From Acidobacteriota bacterium (GTDB lineage: Bacteria > Acidobacteriota > Thermoanaerobaculia > Gp7-AA8), in contig QHVT01000013.1 of assembly GCA_003223645.1 (NCBI GenBank), positions 1-64,000 of the forward strand: a stretch of DNA of 64,000 nt, given 5' to 3'. Position numbers and translations under genes: made by a program. Position 1 is the stretch's first letter; every line of letters begins with the position of its first letter. Below, piece by piece: positions 17,195-25,372 of this stretch. The notes below the pieces were generated by a model. The model saw only the letters and a list, made by a program, of their open reading frames with translations. It searched no databases and was not told the DNA's origin.

Positions 17195-17669
17195 GCTCTG
17201 GATCGCCGCGCCGGCCGAGCGCTGCTTCGACGCCGCGCGCGATCTCGACCTGCACGTGAAGTCGATGACGCACACGAACGAGCGCGCGGTCGGCGGACGC
17301 ACGTCCGGTCTCATCGAGCTCGGCGAGGAGGTGACGTGGCGCGCGCGACACCTCGGCGTCACGCAGCACTTCACGTCGAAGATCACGGCGTTCGACCGCC
17401 CGCGCCATTTTCGAGACGAGATGCAGCGCGGCGCGTTCCGCTCGTTCGTGCACGATCACTTCTTCGAAGTGGACGACAGGCAATCCTGCCTGTCCGGACA
17501 GGCAGGATTGCCGGTCGTCCACTGCACGAAGATGATCGACGCCCTCGAGTTCTCCGCGCCGCTCGGCATCTTCGGCCGCATCGCCGAAAAACTCTTCCTG
17601 CGCCGCTACCTGACGCGCCTCCTGACGGATCGCGCGAAGGTGATCCGCGAGTTTGCCGAGCTACAATAA
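17175..17669 (+). CDS. SRPBCC-family (START-like) lipid-binding-fold protein with palindromic insertion
   Basis: The probable start is TTG at 17175 with GGAG four bases upstream, overlapping the DUF72 end. The ligand-binding SRPBCC fold is seen in IRIELWIAAPAERCFDAARD, DLHVKSMTHTNERAVGG, VTWRARHLGVTQHFTSKITA and the C-terminal FSAPLGIFGRIAEKLFLRRY. Related proteins are called cell-division inhibitor or polyketide cyclase-like; the role is unknown. Between FVHDHFFE and MIDALEF the residues VDDRQSCLSGQAGLPVVHC are encoded by a 54-bp near-perfect palindrome (17469-17522). The family normally has only a short turn there. The frame is kept, so the protein can still be made with an extra loop. Confidence 0.75.
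   Translation: MEKIRIELWIAAPAERCFDAARDLDLHVKSMTHTNERAVGGRTSGLIELGEEVTWRARHLGVTQHFTSKITAFDRPRHFRDEMQRGAFRSFVHDHFFEVDDRQSCLSGQAGLPVVHCTKMIDALEFSAPLGIFGRIAEKLFLRRYLTRLLTDRAKVIREFAELQ
17469..17522. repeat. 54-bp palindrome inserted in frame within a gene
   Basis: The sequence is its own reverse complement at 26 of 27 base pairs (the only mismatch is positions 17478/17513), with centre TCCGGA and no loop. Each arm carries GGCAATCCTGCCTGTC. It lies in the beta-sheet region of the SRPBCC gene and adds about 18 codons without a stop, in the manner of Rickettsia palindromic elements. Confidence 0.8.
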
Positions 17670-17708
17670 TCAGCAGATCGCAGCAGAGAAAGAGAGCAAG
17701 GCCCGTCG

Positions 17709-19997
17709 ATGTCCACAACACACTTCCGTATGCGATTGGTGTTTCTCGTCGTCATGCTCGCGGCAGCAGTCTCCGCGCTCGCCGGTGAGGCGAGCGTCTT
17801 CACTCCAGGCTTGCGGCGCGCGCTCCAGACCCTCGGCAAGGACGGGAAGACCACGCTGCGCGGCGTCTCGCTGCGCGAAGGAAAGCTCGACACGATCGAG
17901 CTCGAGCCGATGGAAGTGTGGGCGAAGGACGCGAAGATCGTCGTGTTCGGCGCGGCAGGCGAACAGACCGTCATCCCGCCGCCGGCGGTGAAGTACTTCC
18001 AGGGTCGCGTTCAGGGAGAGCCCGACTCGGTGGTCTTCTTCTCGATGTCCGCCGACGGGTCCATCCGCGGCATGATCCTCGTTGGTGAACGGCGGTGGCA
18101 CGTAGGCTCGGGCGTCCGCAAGTCGTCGCGCTCGCGGCCGAAGGTCGACGAAGCTCCTGTTTTCATGCGCGAAGCGGACGAGATCGAGGAGCTCAGCGAG
18201 CCGGGAGCGGACTGGCAATGCGCGACGGACGCGGCGGGCATTCATCCTCACCTTGGCGCGCGCGAGCTGACGATGAGGCAGAAGCCGGTGGCCAACGCCG
18301 GGAACGTCACGGGCGCAACGTACCAATTGCGCATCGCCATCGAAACCGACAATGAATTCTGCGCGGCGTTTGGAAACAACGACACCGCGATCGCGACGTA
18401 CATCGGCGACCTCGTCGGAAAATCGTCGATCGTGTATCAGCGCGATCTCAAAACCACGCTGGTCCTCGGCGACACGCATATTCGCAGCGCCGGAACCGAT
18501 CCATGGAACGTCCAGCCGGGCGCCAATCCGAACCAGTCTTCGACGCTGCCGAACGCGCTCGCCGAATTCGGTCTGTACTGGCACAACAACTATTCGCAGG
18601 CATCCGTGCCGCGATCCAGTGCTGTGTTTCTTAGCGGAAAGGACTTCCGCGGCGGCAAAGCATGGCTCGGGGATCCTGTTTCCGGTTATGTGCCGTTGTG
18701 CGATGACGACTTCTTCTGCGGCGCGGACGGCTCGGACTGCGGTTCCGCTGTATACGCGAACTCGTACGCCGGCCCCTACGCCTTCAGCGGCTCGGCTTTC
18801 GGAATCGAGACGACCGTACCGGATCCCGAAGCCACCCAGAACGGCGTCCAATACGGTGAGCCGCAAACCAACTTCCGGATGCTGAAGCAGTTCATGCACG
18901 AGCTCGGGCACAACGTCAACGGGCCACACACCCACTGCGTCGCGCTGACGGCCGGCGAGAAGACGATGTACGGCGTGACGCGTAACTTCGTCGACGAATG
19001 CGGAAACTTCGACGGATCGCCCTGCTTCACCGGGACGGCGTCCGTGCCCCCCGAGAAGGGCACGATCATGAGCTACTGCGACCTCTTCTTCTCCGCCGGC
19101 TATCCGCAGTCCCGATTCCTGTTCGGCAAGGCCGGCGAGCCGAGCGAGAAAATGCTCGGGCTTTTCCATACTGCAATCGAGATCGTGACCCCCGACCCGA
19201 CGATCACGACGCAAACCGAACCCGTGGCCTGTTCCGCCGGCAGAACCGCATCCGTTCCGTCGTGCAGCGGCTGCACGTATGCGTGGCAGATCTCCGGCGG
19301 CACGCTCAGCGGCTCGACGTCGAATGCGATCACCTACACGCCGTCCCTGCCGACCGTGACGCTGACCGCCACCATCACCACGACGCGCGGATGCGGCATC
19401 ACCGCATCGAAGACGATCACCACTTCCTGCGCGGCGTTGCAGCCGCCGACGAACGTCGTCGCGGCGGCGACGAGCACGACGGCGGTCGGTGTCTCGTGGA
19501 CCGCCGCCGGCGGCGCAACGTCATACAACGTCTATCGCTCGACGGATGGAGTGACGTACGCGTTGGCCGGTTCGACCGGGACGACTTCGCTCAACGACGG
19601 CGGCCGTGCCGTCAATACCGCGTATCTCTACAAAGTCCGCTCCGTCAACGGCGGCGAGTCCGCCGACAGCAATCGCGATCTCGCGACGACCGTCATCTTC
19701 ACCGACCCGACGCTTACGACCGGGACGTCCCTCAGGCCGGCGCACATCACCGAGCTCCGCACCGCGGTCGACGCCGTGCGCACGCTCGCAGGCCTCGGCG
19801 CCGGCTCGTACACCGACACGACGATCACCGCTACGACGCCGATCAAGCGGCTGCACGTCATCGATCTTCGAACCGCGCTCGATGCCGCGCGCTCGAATCT
19901 GTCGCTGTCCGCGCTGACCTACGGCGAGTCGATCACGGTGAATGTCACGACGGTCAAGGCCTCGCACCTGAACGAATTGCGCGCGGGCGTACAGTAA
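17709..19997 (+). CDS. secreted M12B/reprolysin-like metalloprotease with FnIII and LR repeats
   Basis: 762 residues. Signal peptide about 8-25; a pro-region (about 26-190) resembles reprolysin propeptides. The zinc peptidase domain (about 205-490) carries MHELGHNVNGPHTHC (about 395) and a Met-turn TIMSYCD. The usual motif is HExxHxxGxxH; here the Gly position is Asn and the Gly follows, though all three His are kept. Cys-rich CDDDFFCGADGSDCGS lies just before. Then come a PKD/Ig-like part (about 500-580), a fibronectin III domain (PPTNVVAAATSTTAVGVSW to about 665) and three C-terminal repeats LRPAHITELRTAVDAVR, IKRLHVIDLRTALDAAR and VKASHLNELRAGVQ. It probably degrades extracellular protein. 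The C-terminal repeats may be a surface-retention or export module. Confidence 0.85.
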   Translation: MSTTHFRMRLVFLVVMLAAAVSALAGEASVFTPGLRRALQTLGKDGKTTLRGVSLREGKLDTIELEPMEVWAKDAKIVVFGAAGEQTVIPPPAVKYFQGRVQGEPDSVVFFSMSADGSIRGMILVGERRWHVGSGVRKSSRSRPKVDEAPVFMREADEIEELSEPGADWQCATDAAGIHPHLGARELTMRQKPVANAGNVTGATYQLRIAIETDNEFCAAFGNNDTAIATYIGDLVGKSSIVYQRDLKTTLVLGDTHIRSAGTDPWNVQPGANPNQSSTLPNALAEFGLYWHNNYSQASVPRSSAVFLSGKDFRGGKAWLGDPVSGYVPLCDDDFFCGADGSDCGSAVYANSYAGPYAFSGSAFGIETTVPDPEATQNGVQYGEPQTNFRMLKQFMHELGHNVNGPHTHCVALTAGEKTMYGVTRNFVDECGNFDGSPCFTGTASVPPEKGTIMSYCDLFFSAGYPQSRFLFGKAGEPSEKMLGLFHTAIEIVTPDPTITTQTEPVACSAGRTASVPSCSGCTYAWQISGGTLSGSTSNAITYTPSLPTVTLTATITTTRGCGITASKTITTSCAALQPPTNVVAAATSTTAVGVSWTAAGGATSYNVYRSTDGVTYALAGSTGTTSLNDGGRAVNTAYLYKVRSVNGGESADSNRDLATTVIFTDPTLTTGTSLRPAHITELRTAVDAVRTLAGLGAGSYTDTTITATTPIKRLHVIDLRTALDAARSNLSLSALTYGESITVNVTTVKASHLNELRAGVQ

Positions 19998-20034
19998 TTG
20001 ACGCGCCGCGCCAACGTGCGTACCCTTCCGCGCC

Positions 20035-20745
20035 GTGGGACTCCTTCGTAGCGTTTTCATTTTCACGCTGCTCGTTTCACTCAAATTTCTGAGCAAGCTG
20101 TTCTACCGCCACGACTTCGCGTGGGTCGGGGAAACGCCGGAAGATCCGTGGGCGAACGTCCGCCTGGTTGCATTTCTCAATCACACCAGCCTTTTCGAGC
20201 CGGTCTTCCTCGGCGCCGTTCCGAACCGTTTTATCTGGCGCCTCGCCGCGCACGGCGTCGTCCCCGCGGCCGACAAGACGACCGATCGCCCGCTGGTCGG
20301 ACTGATCTTCCGCTTCGTCGCCCATCACGTCATCGCCATCACGCGGCAGCGCGACGACACGTGGTTTCAGGTCCTGAGCAAAATCGATCCCGACTCGATG
20401 GTCGTCCTCGCACCCGAGGGACGAATGAAGCGCGAGACCGGACTCGACCTGCACGGCAATCCGATGACCGTGCGCGGCGGCATCGCCGACATCCTCCTCG
20501 CGGTGAAAGACGGACGCTTCCTCATCGCCTACAGCGGCGGTTTGCATCACGTGCAGATCCCCGGAAAAGTACCGCGCGTCTTCAAGACCGTGCGCCTGCG
20601 CGTCGAGAACGTCGACATCGCGTCGTACATCAGCGAGCTGATGTCGCGCGGCGGCGCGGAGCAGTTCAAGCGCAACGTGATCAAAGACCTCGAAGCTCGC
20701 CGCAATCAGTACTGCCCCGAAGAGCGGCCGGCGAAGGTGGCGTAG
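20035..20745 (+). CDS. PlsC-like acyltransferase
   Basis: A GTG start at 20035 gives 236 residues with an N-terminal hydrophobic anchor (LLRSVFIFTLLVSLKFLSKL). The acyltransferase box is NHTSLFEP (an Hx4E version of the usual Hx4D), followed by PNRFIWRLAAHGVVPAADKT and the substrate-loop motif LAPEGRMKRETG. Enzymes of this fold move acyl groups onto glycerolipids or other alcohols at the inner membrane. Asp-to-Glu in the first box still leaves an acidic residue, so it could be active. The acceptor is unknown. No co-transcribed partner is evident; a palindromic repeat follows the gene. Confidence 0.75.
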   Translation: MGLLRSVFIFTLLVSLKFLSKLFYRHDFAWVGETPEDPWANVRLVAFLNHTSLFEPVFLGAVPNRFIWRLAAHGVVPAADKTTDRPLVGLIFRFVAHHVIAITRQRDDTWFQVLSKIDPDSMVVLAPEGRMKRETGLDLHGNPMTVRGGIADILLAVKDGRFLIAYSGGLHHVQIPGKVPRVFKTVRLRVENVDIASYISELMSRGGAEQFKRNVIKDLEARRNQYCPEERPAKVA

Positions 20746-20799
20746 TGATCGCCTCCGAGGCCACACCCCTCACCCGGCTACACGGAGAACAGTCCCGCG

Positions 20800-20890
20800 C
20801 CCGCGCCCGCGCCCGCTTCCGAGCCCGGGGTGGGCGAGCGAAGCGACTGCGTTCCCCCGCCCCGGGCGCGGAAGCGGGCGCGGGCTCGGG
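20800..20890. repeat. GC-rich inverted repeat, 31-bp arms
   Basis: Arm 20800-20830 pairs with 20860-20890 over 31 bp with two mismatches around a 29-nt loop. The left arm is preceded by extra CGCGCC copies. It fills the gap between the acyltransferase and a membrane protein gene, and its right end lies 15 bp before the next GTG start. It is probably a dispersed palindromic element that also acts as a transcript hairpin. Confidence 0.65.
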
Positions 20891-20905
20891 TCCGGGAGCG
20901 CGTGC

Positions 20906-21550
20906 GTGACAGCCGAGACGTTCCCCGTCCATTCCAAACGCGCCGACCGCGTCAGACGCATCGGTACGGTCCAGCACATCGTCGCGGCGCTCATCCTCAT
21001 CCTCACCGCATACGATCACCTCACCAATCCGCATCATCATGGCGTCGTGTGGCTGCCGGTGCTGGAGATCATCGCCGGCGCCGCGCTCATCGTCACCGCG
21101 ATCATCGAGAAGAGGCGCAAGTCGCACGCGCGCGTCGGATGGATCGAGCTCGCCGGCGCGGCGATGACGTACGTCGAGGCCTTCGCGAAACTGCAGGAGC
21201 GGCATCACCTCTCGTTTCACATCCTCACGTTCGTCTCGCCGACGATGCTCCTGCTCTTCGGACTCTTCGACGAGCGCATCCGCAAGGGCATGCGTCTCGA
21301 AGCGAACGACGAGCATTTCTTCGCGCGCATGCGCGTCATCCGCTCGCATCGCGTGCCGTGGGGGGCGATGCGCTCGTTTCGCTTCACGCCGACGCATCTC
21401 GAGATCGTGCGGCACGACGATCGCGTGAAGCGATTGAAGCTGAGCGATCTGCACGATCACCACGACGCGAAGGCGTGGGTCACCGCGCAGTTTGCGAAGC
21501 GCGGCGTTCCAGAAGAGACGCGAACGCCTCCGGCGCCATCGGCCGGCTGA
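20906..21550 (+). CDS. membrane protein of unknown function
   Basis: 214 residues from GTG at 20906. Four predicted membrane helices: TVQHIVAALILILTAYDHL, VWLPVLEIIAGAALIVTAII, VGWIELAGAAMTYVEAF and ILTFVSPTMLLLFGLFD. They are followed by a soluble tail (about 135-205) with FRFTPTHLEIVRHDDRVKRL, which looks like a small PH-like beta fold. A His-rich segment NPHHHG sits in the first loop. The family is not recognised. The last 71 bp overlap the 3' end of the convergent EAL gene, so either the true end is shorter or the two genes share sequence. Confidence 0.65.
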   Translation: MTAETFPVHSKRADRVRRIGTVQHIVAALILILTAYDHLTNPHHHGVVWLPVLEIIAGAALIVTAIIEKRRKSHARVGWIELAGAAMTYVEAFAKLQERHHLSFHILTFVSPTMLLLFGLFDERIRKGMRLEANDEHFFARMRVIRSHRVPWGAMRSFRFTPTHLEIVRHDDRVKRLKLSDLHDHHDAKAWVTAQFAKRGVPEETRTPPAPSAG

Positions 21551-22256
21551 AGAGAAACCCCTGCACGTATTCGCATCCGTGCTCGACGAGGAAGTCGAGC
21601 TGCTCCTGCTTCTCGACCTCCTCGGCGACGACGTGGATGTCGAGGTCATGGGCGAGGGTGAGGAGGGAGCGGACGATGGCGAGACAGCGCCGATCGTGCG
21701 GCAGCGGCTTCACGAACGCGCCGGGAAGTTTCAAACCGTCGAGCGGGAAGTGCTGCAGATGCGTAATTGATGAGTGTCCGGTGCCGAAGTCGTCGAGCCA
21801 CAGACCGAAGCCGAGGTCTTTGATCGCGCGCAGCACGTCCTCCGTCTCCTTCGGATGCGCGATGTACGACGTCTCCGTGATCTCGAGATTGAGCTTCTTC
21901 ATTTCCGCGAAGGGCTTGATGCGATCGAGCACTTTGCCGCCCTCGAACTCCTTCGGCGAGAGGTTCACGTTCAGATGCACCTCGCGCGGCCAGCGCGCCG
22001 CGTCCTCGTACGCCGTCTGCATCACGATCGAGTCCAGCTCGAAGAGCTCATATCCGCCGCGCTCCTCCGCCGCCTTGGTGATCATCGACGCACTGCGCAC
22101 TTCGCCCGTTTCCCGGCGCTGCCGCAACAATGCCTCCGCGCCGTAAATCGCGCCGCTCTTCGCGTCGTGAATCGGCTGATAGAGGAGGAGCAGCTGATCG
22201 GTGTCGTCGAGCGCGCGATCGAGTGCCTGCTGTGCGACGCGGCTCGTCACTACCAC
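21480..22256 (-). CDS. stand-alone EAL-domain protein (c-di-GMP phosphodiesterase-like)
   Basis: 258 residues from a GTG start. It is almost entirely an EAL domain: LYQPIHDAKSGAIYGAEALL holds the EAL motif, and HLNVNLSPKEFE the metal-binding Asn. Also present are LEITETS, LWLDDFGTGHSS (the DDFGTG pair), LKLPGAFVK (the catalytic Lys kept, but the usual Asp of KIDxxFV replaced by Pro), VVAEEVEKQEQ (AEGVE variant) and YVQGFLFSRP. The enzyme would cleave cyclic di-GMP to pGpG. Most metal ligands are present, but the changed KID and AEG motifs may weaken activity. The gene overlaps the end of the upstream secreted-protein gene by 7 bp, so they form an operon. Confidence 0.85.
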   Translation of the reverse strand: MVVTSRVAQQALDRALDDTDQLLLLYQPIHDAKSGAIYGAEALLRQRRETGEVRSASMITKAAEERGGYELFELDSIVMQTAYEDAARWPREVHLNVNLSPKEFEGGKVLDRIKPFAEMKKLNLEITETSYIAHPKETEDVLRAIKDLGFGLWLDDFGTGHSSITHLQHFPLDGLKLPGAFVKPLPHDRRCLAIVRSLLTLAHDLDIHVVAEEVEKQEQLDFLVEHGCEYVQGFLFSRPMAPEAFASLLERRASQTAR

Positions 22257-22921
22257 CGCTTGATCAGCTGGATGGTCGCCAGCAACGCGCCGACCAACGC
22301 CAGCGCGACCAGCAGCTTGTTTCGCTCGAGGACGCTCCGCAGCGAGGAATCCGCGCGGCGCTGCTGCTCCATGATCTGCATCCGCTCGATTTCCTGCTTC
22401 GCGCGCATCCGCTCATGCACGCGCTCCTCGAAATCGCGCAACGTCGACACCGACTCCGGCGCCACCGCCATCCCGCGCTGCGTGTCCACCAGCACCGCGT
22501 TCGAGACCGCCGGCCGCACGATCCGCTCGCCGCGCACGCTCTCGACCGCGTAGTCCCCCTGATCGAAATAGAGCACCGTCGGTCCCGAGTGCGTGTTGCG
22601 CACGAACACGACATGATCGTCGCCGACGTCGAACGTCGGCACGCCGATCGTCTCCTGATGAATCCCGTTCACCACGCCCCCCGGCGTCACGATCGTAATC
22701 TCCTGCGCCGGCTCTCCCTTCATCGACTTCTCGATGCGAAAGGTGGAGTAGGTGAGGATCCACTTGTGCGCCGCATCCCACCGCGTCGTCTGATCCGTGA
22801 CCTTGCCGAGGATGATCGAGGCGGCGTTGTCGACCTTCTCCTCGAAGGAAATCGCGCGGGAAATCGTCGCGCCCGCCTGGGCCGCGATAAGGATTGTGAG
22901 AGCGAGGGCCGGGACTTTCAT
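22250..22921 (-). CDS. exported protein with C-terminal membrane anchor, unknown function
   Basis: 223 residues. Signal peptide KVPALALTILIAAQAGATIS; a beta-rich domain (about 22-140: EEKVDNAASIILGKVTDQTT, YSTFRIEKSMKGEPAQEITI, VTPGGVVNGIHQETIG, FDVGDDHVVFVRN); a helical, charged linker (about 160-195); and a terminal membrane helix (LLVALALVGALLATIQLI). The beta part resembles proteins that sit at the cell surface with a C-terminal anchor. GGAAGG precedes the ATG. It is co-transcribed with the EAL protein, so it may be part of a c-di-GMP-controlled surface function; this is inferred from position only. Confidence 0.65.
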   Translation of the reverse strand: MKVPALALTILIAAQAGATISRAISFEEKVDNAASIILGKVTDQTTRWDAAHKWILTYSTFRIEKSMKGEPAQEITIVTPGGVVNGIHQETIGVPTFDVGDDHVVFVRNTHSGPTVLYFDQGDYAVESVRGERIVRPAVSNAVLVDTQRGMAVAPESVSTLRDFEERVHERMRAKQEIERMQIMEQQRRADSSLRSVLERNKLLVALALVGALLATIQLIKRW

Positions 22922-22970
22922 TGATGGCCTTCCGTAGCAATCGGTAAGCCATCATCAGTAGCGGCGGGAG

Positions 22971-23011
22971 ATCGAGGATCGCGCGAAATGATGCTTCGCG
23001 CGATGCTCGAT
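22971..23011 (-). terminator. hairpin after the sialidase-like gene
   Basis: ATCGAGGATCGCGCGAA pairs with TTCGCGCGATGCTCGAT (17 bp, one mismatch) around a 7-nt loop. It starts 11 bp past the stop of the gene at 23022-24563. It is a strong stem without a clear U-tract and fits a terminator or mRNA 3'-end stabiliser. Confidence 0.6.
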
Positions 23012-23021
23012 TCGCGTTTCA

Positions 23022-24563
23022 TTACGGCTGGATCTGATCGTTCCAGATGTCACCCTGATTGGCCCAGAAACCGACGTCGCCGGTTTGCCAGACCATTCGG
23101 GAGTTCACCGGGTCGTACCAGCTCCAGATGTCGTGATACTCGCCGAGAAGGATGGCGTTCCTGCCGGTGTACGGCTCATAGATCGTGGGATCGTAGTTAT
23201 AGCCGGGGCGGCCGGGGCTCACTTGCGTGTCGATCCATTCCAGGCGATCGCCGGCGGCATTGAGCATGGTCGCGTATACGGCATATTGCCGGTTGTTCGG
23301 GTCGTCGCGACGGTCGTACCAGGCCACGATGTAATGGCCGTTGAGGTCGTAGTCGAGCGCGCCGTTCCATTGATCGTTGGTGGAGCTGGACGAATTCACC
23401 TTCTTCACGCCGCGCCATCCCGGCGGGCTCGACGTCGTCGAGTAGCTGTTGAAGTAGACGTCGGTCTTCGTGCTGTTCGGCTCGCGACGGTGCCAGACCA
23501 CGCCGATGCTGTGATCGACGGCGTTGTAGCGGGCGTGCAGCAGCGTGCGCGCGACGATGCAGACATTCGAGCTGTCGCAGACCAGATCGCCGGTATTGGG
23601 AGCGAGGAATGGCTCGGTCGCCGAAGCGGCATCGAAGCCGACGGGGGCTGCCCAGCTCACGCCGCCGTTGGTGGTGTTGGTGATGTAGATCTTGTTGTCG
23701 AGATAGGAAACGTACAGGAGATAGACGACTCCGGTGTTGCTGTCGACGAGGATCGTCGGCGAATGAATGCCGGGCGCGCTGATCGTTCCCGGCATCTGCC
23801 CGAAGTTCACCCCGTCGATGCTGCGATAGACGTAAATCGTGCTGTTGGAACCGCCGAGGATCGGAACTTTCACATAAGTCGCCCAGACCCATCCGCGATC
23901 GGGCGGATACCAGGAGACGGTGACCCACGGCTTGTCGTCGAACATCGTGGTGTCGGTGTTCACGGCCAGCACGGTCTGTTGCCAGACGATCTCGCCGTCG
24001 CGCAGCCACCACAGCATGATGCCGTTTTGCAGCGATCCGCCGGTCCCGGTATACGCCTGCACGGTTCCGACGACGTAATACGACCGCGGATTGGTGCCGT
24101 CGTTGTACGGATTCGCGGCGACGATCGGATCGGCCGAAGTCGTGTAAGGCGCGGGCAGCGGCAGCGGACCAGGATTCGGCACATAGGTGTCGCCGTCGGT
24201 GAAGAGCGCGTTGAGGCGGTATTTGCCGTTGGCGAACCGCTTCATGTACGCGACCATCGTGGTATCGATCGGATTGCCCTGCGGATTCGATCGCTGTGCG
24301 CGGATGATCGCCGGCTCGACGTCCTCGGCGGCGTCATTGCACAGACGCCAGTTGCCCCATCCGGCCGTGTTGGGCATCGCGATGAAGGGCCGCCGCGTGA
24401 TGTCTTCCGCGCTCGCCGCGTCGCGCGTCTCCTTCGGATCGAGCCGGACGATCGACTTCCCCTTTCGAGGACCGGGCGGAGCGAGTTGCGGAATCGGCGA
24501 GGCGAATGCGACGACTGACAGAAAACATAACGAAATCGTGAGAGTGCGGATCAACGCTTTCAT
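23022..24563 (-). CDS. secreted sialidase-like beta-propeller protein
   Basis: 513 residues with a signal peptide (IRTLTISLCFLSVVAFASPI) and a well-placed AGGAGG before the ATG. The mature part (about 60-510) shows the six-bladed exo-alpha-sialidase/BNR fold pattern: DPIVAANPYNDGTNPRSYYV, WLRDGEIVWQQTVL, DDKPWVTVSWYPPDRGWVWA, YRSIDGVNFGQ, SYLDNKIYITNTTNGGVSWA and HYIVAWYDRRDDPNNRQYAV. Asp-box-like repeats (S-x-D-G-x-x-F, T-N-G-G-V-S-W) are present. The classical sialidase Arg triad cannot be assigned by eye. It may bind or cleave extracellular glycan, or be a non-enzymatic propeller. It is transcribed alone, with a hairpin behind it. Confidence 0.75.
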   Translation of the reverse strand: MKALIRTLTISLCFLSVVAFASPIPQLAPPGPRKGKSIVRLDPKETRDAASAEDITRRPFIAMPNTAGWGNWRLCNDAAEDVEPAIIRAQRSNPQGNPIDTTMVAYMKRFANGKYRLNALFTDGDTYVPNPGPLPLPAPYTTSADPIVAANPYNDGTNPRSYYVVGTVQAYTGTGGSLQNGIMLWWLRDGEIVWQQTVLAVNTDTTMFDDKPWVTVSWYPPDRGWVWATYVKVPILGGSNSTIYVYRSIDGVNFGQMPGTISAPGIHSPTILVDSNTGVVYLLYVSYLDNKIYITNTTNGGVSWAAPVGFDAASATEPFLAPNTGDLVCDSSNVCIVARTLLHARYNAVDHSIGVVWHRREPNSTKTDVYFNSYSTTSSPPGWRGVKKVNSSSSTNDQWNGALDYDLNGHYIVAWYDRRDDPNNRQYAVYATMLNAAGDRLEWIDTQVSPGRPGYNYDPTIYEPYTGRNAILLGEYHDIWSWYDPVNSRMVWQTGDVGFWANQGDIWNDQIQP

Positions 24564-24713
24564 ACGTCCTCCTGATCGCCTTTTTAACAGAAGGATGGCA
24601 AGGAGGATGTGATGCGCTGCACGGAAGAACGTTTATCGAGGAGCCATTGCCTTGATGCAGGGTGGAATCGCAAGGGTGGGCCTTGGAGTGAGGGAGCTGT
24701 GGTCCGGCTCGTT

Positions 24714-25256
24714 TTACTCCGTCTTCTTCTTACGCTTTCCCGTCGCCGCGTTGCGTCGTCCGAGGTGGCGGCGGATGGTGGCGACGTGGGCCGCGAGCTC
24801 CGCCTCCTTCGGATCCTCGGCCAGGGTGCTGGCGATCACATAGGCCTGCATCGCCTGAGCGACAACTTCCGCCCATCGAGCCTCGGCGGTGTACTTGACT
24901 TGAGAGCGAAGCAAATCGAGCCGTTCGCCGAGAAGCCGATAGGCGTCCGCGGAGCCCAGGACCTCATGGGCCCGGTCGATCTTCATCGGCAGGACGCCTT
25001 GGAGCAAAGGCGACGCCTCCACCATGGCGACGATGGAACTGACGGCCTCGCGTGGAACCGTCCGTGCGCCACGCACCTTCTTCGCCGTTGCGGGATGTGG
25101 CTTGCGCAGATCGGGAACCAGCGCCGCGATCATGTCCAGCGCGGCGATGATTTTCGTCGCCACTTCGCCGACGGCCATAGGCACCAGTACGGCCGTCTCG
25201 TTCTCCGTGAGCGCACTCTCGTCCTGCACCGGCACGAGCCGAGTCTCTTCGTCCAT
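24714..25256 (-). CDS. conserved-looking protein of unknown function
   Basis: 180 residues from an ATG with GGAGGA four bases upstream. It is mostly helical by composition: VATKIIAALDMIAALVPDLR, AVSSIVAMVEASPLLQGVLP, ADAYRLLGERLDLLRSQV, ARWAEVVAQAMQAYVIASTL. It ends in a basic tail GRRNAATGKRKKKTE. No signal peptide or known motif. The helical-bundle character and lysine tail could suit a nucleic-acid-associated or scaffold protein. The good ribosome site and codon use support a real gene. It borders the minisatellite at 25373-25850. Confidence 0.6.
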   Translation of the reverse strand: MDEETRLVPVQDESALTENETAVLVPMAVGEVATKIIAALDMIAALVPDLRKPHPATAKKVRGARTVPREAVSSIVAMVEASPLLQGVLPMKIDRAHEVLGSADAYRLLGERLDLLRSQVKYTAEARWAEVVAQAMQAYVIASTLAEDPKEAELAAHVATIRRHLGRRNAATGKRKKKTE

Positions 25257-25372
25257 CTCTTCCTCCGAATGTCAGGCCTGCGCCATAAGGATACGCGGAC
25301 GCATGAGAAAAATCCTCGCCCGCGGTCTGCCTGCCAGAGTTGCATGCGTTCTTCGGTGCCATGATTGAGAAC

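Noticed and set aside
24564-24713. Extra small gene between the sialidase-like and 180-aa genes
   Set aside because: Only a short antisense-type frame exists; the gap holds the AGGAGG and presumably a promoter.
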